From the NCBI RefSeq assembly GCF_008271365.1, contig NZ_CP043430.1, positions 806,001-870,000 of the forward strand: a stretch of DNA of 64,000 nt. Reading direction: 5' to 3'. The stretch is from Microbacterium sp. 1S1 (GTDB taxonomy: Bacteria > Actinomycetota > Actinomycetes > Actinomycetales > Microbacteriaceae). The translations under genes and the position numbers were made by a program. Under the pieces are notes generated by a model. That model was not told the origin of the DNA. It did no database searches and saw only the letters and a program-made list of their open reading frames with translations. Positions 8,458 through 18,071 of the stretch are shown one piece after another (positions within the stretch are counted from its first letter, which is position 1; each line of letters starts with the position of its first letter).

Positions 8458-8820
8458 GTGACCCTTCCCGCGACCATCGACCAGAGCACGTGCTGCACGC
8501 CTCACGTCACCGCCACGCTCGGCCCCGACGACGCCGAGCGGATCGCGCGCGTCTTCAAAGCTCTGGGCGACCCCACTCGCGTGATGCTGCTGTCGCTGAT
8601 CTCCGGCAGCGAGGGCGGAGAAGCCTGCATCTGCGATCTCACCGGACCCGTGGGCCTCTCCCAGGGCACCGTCTCGCACCACATGAAGCTGCTCGCCGAC
8701 GCGGGACTCGTCACGCGCGAGCAGCGGGGCCGATGGGCGTACTTCTCGCTGAACGACGCGGCCCTTGGCGCTGCCGCCGACGCCTTGCGGTCGCCGGTGC
8801 TCGACGCTTCCGGTCGCTGA
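8458..8820 (+). CDS. arsR: ArsR-family metalloregulator
   Basis: A 120-residue ArsR/SmtB repressor. The winged helix spans about residues 30-105 and includes FKALGDPTRVMLLSLI and the recognition part GLSQGTVSHHMKLLADAGL. Metalloid-binding cysteines are visible in EACICDL, the ArsR alpha-3 site, and in an N-terminal pair, STCC. I use the GTG at 8458 because earlier in-frame ATGs would place the second operator box inside the coding sequence. It is divergent from the flavoprotein-arsC operon and expected to release DNA on binding arsenite. Confidence 0.85.
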   Translation: MTLPATIDQSTCCTPHVTATLGPDDAERIARVFKALGDPTRVMLLSLISGSEGGEACICDLTGPVGLSQGTVSHHMKLLADAGLVTREQRGRWAYFSLNDAALGAAADALRSPVLDASGR

Positions 8821-8912
8821 CCCGTGGTGCCCGTGGTCGCGCCGCGTTGCGCGCGCAAGGGGCTGCATCGCGGGTCGAAACCGGACCGCTCAGACGATTC
8901 GAGGACGTTCGG

Positions 8913-9305
8913 TCACGCCGTGACGCCGAGGCCCGCCAGCTCGGCCTCGTCGAGCATCCGCGAACGGATGAGGAACCGCATCCCCGTGGGACCCTCGACG
9001 CTGAAGCCGGCACCGCGTCCCGGCACGACGTCGATCGTCAGATGCGTGTACTTCCAGTACTCGAACTGCGAGGCCGACATGAAGACCTCGACCGGATCGT
9101 CGAGCCCCACGTCGAGGGCGCCGAGGAGCACGTCGCCCGGGCCGGTGAGGAACATCCCCACCGGATAGCACATGGGCGCGGAGCCGTCGCAGCAGCCGCC
9201 GGACTGGTGGAACATGAGCGGCCCGTGCTGCGCGGTGAGTTCGCGGACGAGCGCGGCGGCGGGGTCGGTCACCGCGACGCGCGCGGGCGGGGTCGGACTG
9301 GCCAT
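8913..9305 (-). CDS. DUF779 protein associated with acetaldehyde dehydrogenase
   Basis: A 130-residue DUF779 protein, a small cytoplasmic family routinely found next to acetaldehyde/ethanol-type aldehyde dehydrogenases but without a proven reaction. The cysteine-rich motif HQSGGCCDGSAPMCYP and the FEYWKYTHLTIDV segment are family hallmarks; the cysteines suggest metal or redox involvement. It follows the aldehyde dehydrogenase on the same strand after 71 bp that contain a palindrome and an 18-base C run, so its expression may depend on read-through of that structure. The start has a GGAAGGAAT ribosome site. Confidence 0.85.
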   Translation of the reverse strand: MASPTPPARVAVTDPAAALVRELTAQHGPLMFHQSGGCCDGSAPMCYPVGMFLTGPGDVLLGALDVGLDDPVEVFMSASQFEYWKYTHLTIDVVPGRGAGFSVEGPTGMRFLIRSRMLDEAELAGLGVTA

Positions 9306-9329
9306 GCGATTCCTTCCCGTATGCCGGGT

Positions 9330-9365
9330 GGGGGGCGGCGGCCGCCGCCCCCCCCCCCCCCCCCC
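9330..9365. repeat. Perfect GC palindrome with an 18-base C run
   Basis: A 12+12 bp loopless palindrome (G6-CGGCGG/CCGCCG-C6) at 9330-9353 merges into an uninterrupted run of 18 C at 9348-9365. It lies between the aldehyde dehydrogenase and DUF779 genes. It could be a terminator-like hairpin, a slippage-prone tract, or an inaccurately called homopolymer. Confidence 0.8.
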
Positions 9366-9376
9366 GGCGCCGACGA

Positions 9377-10927
<1,551 letters not shown>

Positions 10928-10995
10928 GGGGTCTCCTTCGACGGGGGGCGCCGCGCGGCGGTGCGCGGTGTTGCCTCGACGCTAGGCCGCTCCCC

Positions 10996-11045
10996 GTTGC
11001 ACTCCGGTGCGCACCGTTGCACAGGGTTGCATCCGGTTCGAGTCG
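10996..11045. promoter_or_regulatory. Helically phased 10-bp repeat array
   Basis: Five consecutive 10-mers start at 10996, 11006, 11016, 11026 and 11036. Three begin GTTGCA exactly and the other two begin GGTGCG and GTTCGA. The period equals about one helical turn, so all copies face the same side. It is upstream of the aldehyde dehydrogenase and probably binds the adjacent GAF-domain regulator. Confidence 0.6.
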
Positions 11046-11097
11046 GGCACCGCCCGTCATCCGCGGCCGACGGAGGCCGGGTCAGGCGAGGTTCGGA

Positions 11098-12420
11098 TCA
11101 GGCGAGCCGCTCGATCCGCGTCACGAGGCCGGCGCGACGCGGCGAGCGCGCGGGCAGCATCTCCAGCGCCAGCCGCAGCACCTCCGCATCCTCGCTCCCC
11201 TCCGGGGTGTCCGCGTAGGCGAGCAGCACATCGAGACTCGCTCCGGACAGCATCACCTCGCGGAGGGCCGCACGGACCGAGCCGCGGAACTCCTCGACAC
11301 CGGGCGACGTCGACTCCGGCAGCACGGCACCACGGTAGGCGGTGAGGGCGACCCGGTGGGCGCCGCGATCGAGGAGGGACAGCACGTCGTGCGCGTCGGT
11401 CTCCAGCGGCACGGGAAGGCGGTACGGACGGGACTCCGGCACGAGATCGGGGGCCGAGCGCTCCAGCACCTTCCGCAGCCGCACCATCTCCGGCCGCAGC
11501 GTGTCCGGGGACACGTCCGCACCGTAGACGAGCTCGGCGAGCCGGTCGGCCGAGAGCCCCTGGCGGTGCACGGCCAGCATCAGGAGGATCGCCGCGTGCC
11601 GAGCGCTGAGCTCGGCCACCGTCTCTCCGTGCCGTGACGCGGTCTCCAGGCGGGCGCGGTCGCGTCCCAGCACCTGCAGCCGGGCGCGGGCGGTGGGCTC
11701 CGGCGGTGTCTTCCCGGGCGAACGTCGAGCCGAGGACTCCGTGCGTCCCCGCAGCCGGGCGACGAGGAGTTCGGATTCGACCGCCCGCGCGGTGGCGTCG
11801 ACGAGCAGCCGGGCCTGCGGGGTCACGACCTCCGGCCCGCCGGTGATGTCGATCACCCCGAGGACCCGCCGCGTCTCCGGGTCGTGCACGGGAGCCGCGC
11901 TGCACGACCACGGATGCACGAGTCGGTTGTAGTGCTCGGCCCCACGGATCTGCACCGAGCGCTCCAGCGTGAGCGCCGTGCCGGGGGCGCTGGTGCCGAC
12001 CGCGTCCTCCGCCCAGTTCGCGCCCGCGACGAATCCCATGCCCTCGGTGAGGGACCGGAGCTGGGCATCGCCCTCGATCCACAGCAGGCGACCCGCCTGG
12101 TCTCCCACGGCGATGACCACCCCGGAGTCCTCGGAGTCGCCCGGCAGCAGCAGGGCGCGGATCATGTCCATCGCGGAGGCGAGTGGATGGGCGCGACGGT
12201 ACGCCTCGAGCTCGTGCTCCTGCAGGTCGAGCGGGGGCAGCCCCTCCGGTCCGACGCGATGGCGCCAGGACCGCTCCCAGGACTCCCGCACGAGCGGACG
12301 AACCTCACGGAGTCGGTGATCGTCCAGGTTCCCGGCGATGAGCTCCTCGTGGGCGCGCTCGACGAGGAGGCGAGACGCCGTCGGTGACGCCTCTCGCGGA
12401 TCGTGCCACGTCGCAGACAC
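11098..12420 (-). CDS. GAF-domain regulator (AcoR-like) without a sigma-54 domain
   Basis: A 440-residue cytoplasmic regulator. Residues about 85-215 form a GAF sensor (GVVIAVGDQAGRLLWIEGD through VLGVIDITGG) resembling the AcoR N-terminus (LVRESWERSWRHRV before it). There is no AAA+ ATPase; residues about 255-340 instead look like a winged-helix domain of SARP/OmpR flavour (LSARHAAILLMLAVHRQGLS, LAELVYG, MVRLRKVLE). Actinobacteria commonly use such proteins to control aldehyde and alcohol dehydrogenases. It starts with GTG behind CGGAG and lies just upstream of the aldehyde dehydrogenase on the same strand, so self-contained activation of that gene is likely. Confidence 0.75.
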   Translation of the reverse strand: MSATWHDPREASPTASRLLVERAHEELIAGNLDDHRLREVRPLVRESWERSWRHRVGPEGLPPLDLQEHELEAYRRAHPLASAMDMIRALLLPGDSEDSGVVIAVGDQAGRLLWIEGDAQLRSLTEGMGFVAGANWAEDAVGTSAPGTALTLERSVQIRGAEHYNRLVHPWSCSAAPVHDPETRRVLGVIDITGGPEVVTPQARLLVDATARAVESELLVARLRGRTESSARRSPGKTPPEPTARARLQVLGRDRARLETASRHGETVAELSARHAAILLMLAVHRQGLSADRLAELVYGADVSPDTLRPEMVRLRKVLERSAPDLVPESRPYRLPVPLETDAHDVLSLLDRGAHRVALTAYRGAVLPESTSPGVEEFRGSVRAALREVMLSGASLDVLLAYADTPEGSEDAEVLRLALEMLPARSPRRAGLVTRIERLA

Positions 12421-12503
12421 GCGTTCTCCGTTCCTGGAGCCGGGAGCGTGCCCTCAGTGTACGAGCAGCATCGGCTCGGCGGAACAGCGGCGCCGCGGCT
12501 CGG

Positions 12504-13070
12504 TCAGGGCAGGAGCCCGGCGACGAGATCGTCGATGACGTCGTCCGTCGAGGTGTCGGGGTCGATCGGCACGGTGAGCCGGTCGAGCAGCAGGCCGTCG
12601 ATCGCGTAATGGAACAGAGCGATCTCACGACGGCCGCCAGGGAGGCCGGCGGCGACGTTGAAGGCGACGTCCGCGTCGAACCCCGCCCGCTGCCAGGCGC
12701 CGAGCAGGGCGGCCAGTTCGGGCCGGCGGGCGCTCTCCAGGCGGAGTGCGAACAACGCGAGGGTGACGTCGCGGTCGGCGGTGAGGCGACGCACGATGTC
12801 GCGGATGTAGTCGGCGAACAGCGCGCGACTCGGAGTGACATCCGCCCGTCGCTCCAGGTCCTCCGGCGTGGGGGCCAGACGCTCTCCGATGCGGTCGACG
12901 AGCCCCTCGATCAGCGCATCCCTGCTGCGGAAGTAGTTGGAGGTCGTGCCGCCGGGAACCTGCGCCTCGGCGTCGACGGCGCGGTGTGTGAGTCCCCGCG
13001 ACCCTTCGCGCGCCAACACGGCCAGCCCGGCGTCCGCAAGCTGCCGCCGACGCGCCTCGTTCCTCACCAT
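12504..13070 (-). CDS. TetR-family transcriptional regulator
   Basis: A 188-residue TetR regulator. The DNA-binding domain occupies residues about 4-50, with GLTHRAVDAEAQVPGGTTSNYF as helix-turn-helix. The C-terminal domain contains a TetR_C pattern with LFALRLESARRPEL typical of regulators around small-molecule catabolism or efflux. No obvious target gene lies beside it, and a long inverted repeat immediately upstream suggests strong autoregulation. It is divergent from the small gene that leads the trehalose operon, but the intervening region has its own strong hairpin, so control of trehalose genes is only a possibility. Confidence 0.85.
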   Translation of the reverse strand: MVRNEARRRQLADAGLAVLAREGSRGLTHRAVDAEAQVPGGTTSNYFRSRDALIEGLVDRIGERLAPTPEDLERRADVTPSRALFADYIRDIVRRLTADRDVTLALFALRLESARRPELAALLGAWQRAGFDADVAFNVAAGLPGGRREIALFHYAIDGLLLDRLTVPIDPDTSTDDVIDDLVAGLLP

Positions 13071-13086
13071 GCCCCCACTCTAGCGC

Positions 13087-13132
13087 AATCACTACATCTG
13101 TTGTATCGTCAACCGCGACAGGTGTAGTGATT
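13087..13132. promoter_or_regulatory. Inverted repeat, candidate TetR operator
   Basis: AATCACTACATCTG (13087-13100) and CAGGTGTAGTGATT (13119-13132) are reverse complements at 13 of 14 positions with an 18-bp spacer. The site begins 17 bp upstream of the TetR gene start and probably covers its promoter. Confidence 0.6.
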
Positions 13133-13152
13133 CGAGAGGACCGACCCCGCGG

Positions 13153-13193
13153 CATCGGGGCCCTCCGGTGTATAGCCGGTCCGGGCCCCGATG
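13153..13193. other. GC-rich hairpin in a divergent intergenic region
   Basis: CATCGGGGCCC (13153-13163) and GGGCCCCGATG (13183-13193) form a perfect 11-bp stem with a 19-base loop. It lies between divergent genes, so it is not an ordinary gene-end terminator; it may insulate the two promoters or structure the leader of the next gene. Confidence 0.55.
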
Positions 13194-13257
13194 GCAATGC
13201 CGTTCTCGGATCGGGTCCTGATTCCTATCGTGGTCCCATCACGAGTCAGGAGGCGCC

Positions 13258-13542
13258 ATGAACGTCCACACCCCCACCAGCACTGGCTCCTCGCAGCGCG
13301 CCGACGCGGACCACCCCGCCGCGACCGAGCCGGCTTGCGAGCGGATCGACTTCGATCGTTACGTCGTCTCGCATGACGCTCCCGTCGGATACATCGAAGT
13401 CGTGCCGCCGCTCTATGTCTGCTACCTCGGACACCCCTATCCTCGGGCTGTGGAGATCGCTCAGGTGTACGACTACGACCATGCCGTCAGCATCGTCAGT
13501 GCCATGGCCGCGGGTTCGCGCGACCACGCCCTCGCCGGATGA
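13258..13542 (+). CDS. Small protein of unknown function leading the trehalose operon
   Basis: A 94-residue soluble protein behind a strong AGGAGG ribosome site. The first 30 residues are Ser/Thr/Ala/Pro rich and probably disordered; the rest has a compact, aromatic-rich segment (VVPPLYVCYLGHPYPRAVEIAQVYDYDHAVSIV, quoted in parts as PLYVCYLGHPYPRA and VYDYDHAVSIV). I do not recognise a family. Its TGA overlaps the ATG of glgX (ATGA), so translation of the debranching enzyme is coupled to it. A regulatory or accessory role in glycogen-to-trehalose conversion is inference from position alone. Confidence 0.75.
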   Translation: MNVHTPTSTGSSQRADADHPAATEPACERIDFDRYVVSHDAPVGYIEVVPPLYVCYLGHPYPRAVEIAQVYDYDHAVSIVSAMAAGSRDHALAG

Positions 13543-15713
13543 GCCGGGAGGTCTGGCCCGGGTCCGCGTACCCGCTGGGGGCCACCTTCGACGGTCAGGG
13601 GACCAACTTCGCCCTCTTCAGTGAGGGAGCGGAGCGCGTGGAGCTCTGCCTCTTCGACGACGACGGCACCGAGACGCGAGTGCCGCTCACCGAGGTCGAT
13701 GCGTTCGTCTGGCACGGCTACCTGCCCACGGTCCAGCCGGGGCAGCACTACGGCTACCGGGTACACGGCCCCTATGACCCCGCGCAGGGACAGCGGTTCA
13801 ATCCGAACAAGCTGCTCCTCGACCCCTACGCCAAGGCCGTCGCGGGCGAGATCGACTGGGGCCAGTCCCTGTTCGGCTACGACTTCGGCGACCCGGACTC
13901 CCGGAACGACGACGATTCCGCCGCCGCGATGGCGAAGGGCGTCGTCGTCAGTCCCTTCTTCGAATGGGGCGGCGACCGCCCCCTGAAGACCCCGTACGCC
14001 GAGACCGTCATCTACGAAGCCCACGTGAAGGGCCTCACCCAGCGCCACCCCGACATTCCGGAGGAGCTGCGGGGCACGTACGCGGGAATCGCGCATCCCG
14101 CGATCATCGAGCACCTGCAGCGGCTCGGGGTCACCGCGCTCGAACTCATGCCCGTGCATCAGTTCGTCAACGACTCGGTGCTGCAGGACAAGGGGCTGTC
14201 GAACTACTGGGGTTACAACACCCTCGGGTTCTTCGCCCCGCACAACGCCTATGCGGCCGGCGGTCAGGCCGGCCAGCAGGTGCAGGAATTCCGCGCCATG
14301 GTCCGCTCGCTCCACGAGGCCGGCATCGAGGTCATCCTCGACGTCGTCTACAACCACACCGCGGAGGGCAACCACCTCGGCCCGACGCTCTCGATGCGCG
14401 GCATCGACAACGAGGCGTACTACCGGCTCGAAGAGGACAAGCGGTACTACACCGACTACACGGGGACGGGCAACAGCCTCAACGCCGGCAACCCGCACGC
14501 CCTGCAGCTGCTCATGGACTCGCTGCGCTACTGGGTGACAGAGATGCACGTGGACGGCTTCCGCTTCGACCTCGCCGCGACGCTCGCCCGCGAGTTCTAC
14601 GACGTCGACCGCCTCGCCGCGTTCTTCGAGCTCGTGCAGCAGGATCCGATCGTCTCGCAGGTGAAGCTCATCGCCGAGCCGTGGGACATCGGCCCCGGCG
14701 GCTACCAGGTGGGCAACTTCCCACCGCAGTGGACGGAGTGGAACGGGAAGTACCGGGACACCGTGCGCGACTTCTGGCGCGGCGAACCGCAGGCGCTCGG
14801 GGAGTTCGCCTCCCGGCTCACCGGGTCCGCCGACCTGTACGAGCACTCCGGGCGGCGTCCCGTCGCCTCCATCAACTTCGTCACCGCGCACGACGGCTTC
14901 ACGCTGCGCGACCTCGTCTCGTACAACGAGAAGCACAACGAGGACAACGGCGAGGACAACAACGACGGCGAATCCCACAACCGCTCCGACAACATGGGGG
15001 CGGAGGGACCGACCGACGACATCGACATCAACCGGCGTCGCGCCCGCCAGCAGCGGAACTTCCTCGCGACGCTGCTGCTGTCGCAGGGCGTGCCGATGAT
15101 CTCCCACGGCGACGAGCTCGGTCGTACGCAGCACGGCAACAACAACGGCTACGCGCAGGACAACGAGCTCACCTGGATCGACTGGGAGGCTGCAGACCTG
15201 CCCCTCGTCGAGTTCACCGCCGCGGTCGCACGCCTCCGGCACGAGCATCCGACGTTCCGCCGCAGCCGCTTCTTCGACGGACGCCCCGTGGCCGACGAAG
15301 ACGGCGAGCGCATCCCCGACGTCGTGTGGTTGCGACCGGACGGCGGCCGCATGACACCGGAGGACTGGGACTCGGGCTTCGGTCGCTCGGTGGGCATGTT
15401 CCTGAACGGCCGCGGGATCCGTGAGATCGACCGCCGTGGTCGGCCCGTGGAGGACGTGAACTTCCTCGTCTACTTCAACAGCGGGGACGACCCCGTCGAC
15501 CTCGCTCTGCCGGACGACCGGCACGGCGCGCAGTGGTTCGTCGCCGTGGACACCGCCGGCGAGCTCGGCGACAGGAACCTGCGGGCGCGCGACACCGTGC
15601 CGCTCGAGGCGAAGGCACTGCTCGTGCTGCAGGAGATCGACGGCGAGCCCGTCGACACCGATGACTCCGTCGATGCCTCGCTCCGCGCGCAGAGCGAGCA
15701 GGCGGCCTCATGA
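13539..15713 (+). CDS. glgX: Glycogen debranching enzyme GlgX/TreX
   Basis: A 724-residue GH13 isoamylase-type enzyme that cuts alpha-1,6 branches of glycogen so that treY and treZ can use the linear chains. An N-terminal CBM48-like domain (PLGATFDGQGTNFALFSEGAERVEL) precedes the barrel. The catalytic residues are in VDGFRFDLA (nucleophile Asp), LIAEPWDIGPGGYQVG (acid Glu) and FVTAHDGFTLRDL (second Asp). Length fits the family (about 700). It is the first enzyme gene of a tight glgX-treY-treZ operon and overlaps treY by ATGA. Confidence 0.95.
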   Translation: MSREVWPGSAYPLGATFDGQGTNFALFSEGAERVELCLFDDDGTETRVPLTEVDAFVWHGYLPTVQPGQHYGYRVHGPYDPAQGQRFNPNKLLLDPYAKAVAGEIDWGQSLFGYDFGDPDSRNDDDSAAAMAKGVVVSPFFEWGGDRPLKTPYAETVIYEAHVKGLTQRHPDIPEELRGTYAGIAHPAIIEHLQRLGVTALELMPVHQFVNDSVLQDKGLSNYWGYNTLGFFAPHNAYAAGGQAGQQVQEFRAMVRSLHEAGIEVILDVVYNHTAEGNHLGPTLSMRGIDNEAYYRLEEDKRYYTDYTGTGNSLNAGNPHALQLLMDSLRYWVTEMHVDGFRFDLAATLAREFYDVDRLAAFFELVQQDPIVSQVKLIAEPWDIGPGGYQVGNFPPQWTEWNGKYRDTVRDFWRGEPQALGEFASRLTGSADLYEHSGRRPVASINFVTAHDGFTLRDLVSYNEKHNEDNGEDNNDGESHNRSDNMGAEGPTDDIDINRRRARQQRNFLATLLLSQGVPMISHGDELGRTQHGNNNGYAQDNELTWIDWEAADLPLVEFTAAVARLRHEHPTFRRSRFFDGRPVADEDGERIPDVVWLRPDGGRMTPEDWDSGFGRSVGMFLNGRGIREIDRRGRPVEDVNFLVYFNSGDDPVDLALPDDRHGAQWFVAVDTAGELGDRNLRARDTVPLEAKALLVLQEIDGEPVDTDDSVDASLRAQSEQAAS

Positions 15714-18058
15714 CCGACAGGCCGCTCTCCACGTATCGCCTGCAGATCAGTGCCGGCTTCCCGCTCGATGCCGCCGCGGACGTGACCGGCTACATCGCGG
15801 AGCTCGGCGCCTCGTGGGCCTACCTGTCGCCGTTGCTGGCGGCGACCCGGGGGTCGAATCACGGGTACGACGTCGTCGACCACGGGCGCGTCGATCCCGA
15901 TCGCGGCGGTGAGGACGGCCTGGTGCGCTTCGCCGCCGCCGCGCGGGCGGCCGGACTCGGCATCCTCGTCGACATCGTGCCCAACCACGTGGGCGTCGCC
16001 GCGCCCCGGCAGAACCGCTGGTGGTGGGAGGTGCTGCGTCTCGGGCGGAACACCCGGCACGCGGCCGCCTTCGACATCGATTGGACGTCCGGCGGCGGGC
16101 GGCTCCTGCTGCCTCTGCTCGGTGCGGCGCCGGACGAGGTGATCGCGGACGGCGAGATCGTGGTGGACGCCACCCCGGCCGAGGACGCCCCCGACGGCGT
16201 GCTGCGCTACTTCGAGCACGAGCTCCCCCTCGCTCCGGGATCCGCGGCGCTGGCCGACGACCTCCCCGCGCTCCTGGACGCTCAGAATTACGAGTTGCGG
16301 TTCTGGCAGGACCAGAACACTGACCTCACCTATCGCCGCTTCTTCGCTGTGTCGGAGCTCGCCGGTATCCGGGTGGAGCGGCCCGACGTCTTCAGCGAGT
16401 CGCATCGGGAGATCAGCCGCTGGATCCGGGAAGGGCTCGCGGACGGGCTGCGGGTGGATCATCCGGACGGACTCGTCGATCCAGGGGGATACCTGGAGCA
16501 GCTTGCCGACGCGACCGGACGGGCGTACACGCTCGTGGAGAAGATCCTGGAGCCGGGCGAGGCGCTGCCGGCCTGGTGGCGGACCGACGGCACGACCGGG
16601 TACGACGCGCTGGCCGAGCTCGACCGCCTCTTCGTCGACCGGGAGGGCGTAGCGGCACTGGACCGGCTGGATGCCCGACTCCGCGCCGAGACGGGCCTGC
16701 CGGACGCGCTGCCCTGGCACGACCTCATCCACGACACGAAGCGGATGATCGCCGACACGCTCCTGACCGCCGAGGTGCGACGGCTCGTGCGCACCCTCCC
16801 CCACGGGATCGTGGGCGCCGACGACGCACTGGCCGAGCTGCTCGCCTGCTTCCCCGTGTACCGGTCCTACCTGCCGGAGGGCCGTGAGCACCTGCGCGCC
16901 GCCTTCGGCGAGGCCCGGCGGCGACGCCCTGACCTGTCGTCCGCGTTCGCCGCACTCGAGCCCCTGCTGAACGATCGCCACCTCGAGGTCGCCCAGAGGT
17001 TCCCGCAGGTGAGCGGCGCCGTGATGGCGAAGGGTGTGGAGGACACCGCGTTCTATCGCTGCACCCGACTCGGGACGCTGACCGAGGTCGGCGCCGACCC
17101 GTCCGTCCCCGCGCTCTCCGTCGACGAGTTCCACGACGCACAGCGGGCGCGGCTCGCCGGGTGGCCGCACTCGATGACCACCCTGTCCACGCACGACACC
17201 AAGCGTTCGGAGGACGTGCGCGCGCGCCTGTCCGTGCTGTCCGAGATCCCGGAGCGCTGGGCCGAAGTGCTGAGCGAGCTGCGCGCCGTCGCGACTACGG
17301 GACACGGTCCCCTCGACGCGCTGATCTGGCAGGCCGCCGTCGGCGCCTGGCCGTTGCCCTCGGAGCGGCTCCTCGCCTACGCCACCAAGGCGGCGCGGGA
17401 GGCCGCGGAGCGGACGACCTGGCAGCGCCCGGATGCGGTGTTCGAGGAGGGACTTGCCGCCATCGCACGCTCCGTCGAGGGCGAGGCCGCTCCGATCCTC
17501 GATGCGTTCGTCGCCGAGATCGTCGGTCCTGGTCGCTCCAACTCCCTCTCCGCCAAGCTGCTGCAGCTCACGGGACCCGGCGTGCCGGACGTGTACCAGG
17601 GCACCGAGCTGTGGGACCTCTCACTCGTCGATCCCGACAACCGGCGACCCGTCGACTTCGCTCTCCGCGCGGAGATGCTGCGGGAGCTGGACGAGAATCA
17701 TGCCCGCGGCATCGTGCCCCCGATCGATGACACCGGTGCCGCGAAGCTGCTGCTGACCTCGCGGGCGCTGCGGCTCCGGCGCGACAACCCCGAGCTGTTC
17801 CGCTTCTACCGACCGGCTGTGGTCGAGGGCGAAGCCGCGGACCACGCCGTCGCCGTGCACCGCGGCGGCGCGACGGCGGTGGCCACCCGGCTTCCGGTGG
17901 GGCTCGCGCGGCGCGGGGGCTGGGGCGACACGGTCATGATGCGGCCCGAGCTGCCGGGGACCGACCTCCTCACGGGACGACGGATCCCCCCGGGACCCGT
18001 GCGCCTGGCGGAGCTGCTCGACACATACCCCGTCGCCCTGATCGAACTCGCCCGATGA
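15710..18058 (+). CDS. treY: Maltooligosyl trehalose synthase
   Basis: A 782-residue GH13 enzyme that isomerises the reducing-end alpha-1,4 bond of a maltodextrin to an alpha-1,1 bond, giving maltooligosyl trehalose. Signature segments include [11 protein letters not shown] at the N-terminus, [24 protein letters not shown] with the nucleophile aspartate, [10 protein letters not shown], and the late [20 protein letters not shown]. Length matches TreY proteins. The ATG overlaps the glgX stop by 4 bp and treZ follows after 13 bp, so all three are one transcript and act in sequence in the cytoplasm. Confidence 0.95.
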   Translation: MTDRPLSTYRLQISAGFPLDAAADVTGYIAELGASWAYLSPLLAATRGSNHGYDVVDHGRVDPDRGGEDGLVRFAAAARAAGLGILVDIVPNHVGVAAPRQNRWWWEVLRLGRNTRHAAAFDIDWTSGGGRLLLPLLGAAPDEVIADGEIVVDATPAEDAPDGVLRYFEHELPLAPGSAALADDLPALLDAQNYELRFWQDQNTDLTYRRFFAVSELAGIRVERPDVFSESHREISRWIREGLADGLRVDHPDGLVDPGGYLEQLADATGRAYTLVEKILEPGEALPAWWRTDGTTGYDALAELDRLFVDREGVAALDRLDARLRAETGLPDALPWHDLIHDTKRMIADTLLTAEVRRLVRTLPHGIVGADDALAELLACFPVYRSYLPEGREHLRAAFGEARRRRPDLSSAFAALEPLLNDRHLEVAQRFPQVSGAVMAKGVEDTAFYRCTRLGTLTEVGADPSVPALSVDEFHDAQRARLAGWPHSMTTLSTHDTKRSEDVRARLSVLSEIPERWAEVLSELRAVATTGHGPLDALIWQAAVGAWPLPSERLLAYATKAAREAAERTTWQRPDAVFEEGLAAIARSVEGEAAPILDAFVAEIVGPGRSNSLSAKLLQLTGPGVPDVYQGTELWDLSLVDPDNRRPVDFALRAEMLRELDENHARGIVPPIDDTGAAKLLLTSRALRLRRDNPELFRFYRPAVVEGEAADHAVAVHRGGATAVATRLPVGLARRGGWGDTVMMRPELPGTDLLTGRRIPPGPVRLAELLDTYPVALIELAR

Positions 18059-18071
18059 GAGGAACCTGCCG

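Noticed and set aside
11030..11050. GGTTCGAGTC, resembling a tRNA T-arm
   Set aside because: The flanking bases do not form a 5-bp T stem and no acceptor or anticodon arm is present; it belongs to the 10-bp promoter repeats.
13473..17305. Frames of 683 and 611 codons antisense to glgX and treY
   Set aside because: They mirror the codon structure of well-supported GH13 genes on the other strand and have skewed Val/Glu/Arg/Gly content typical of antisense shadows.
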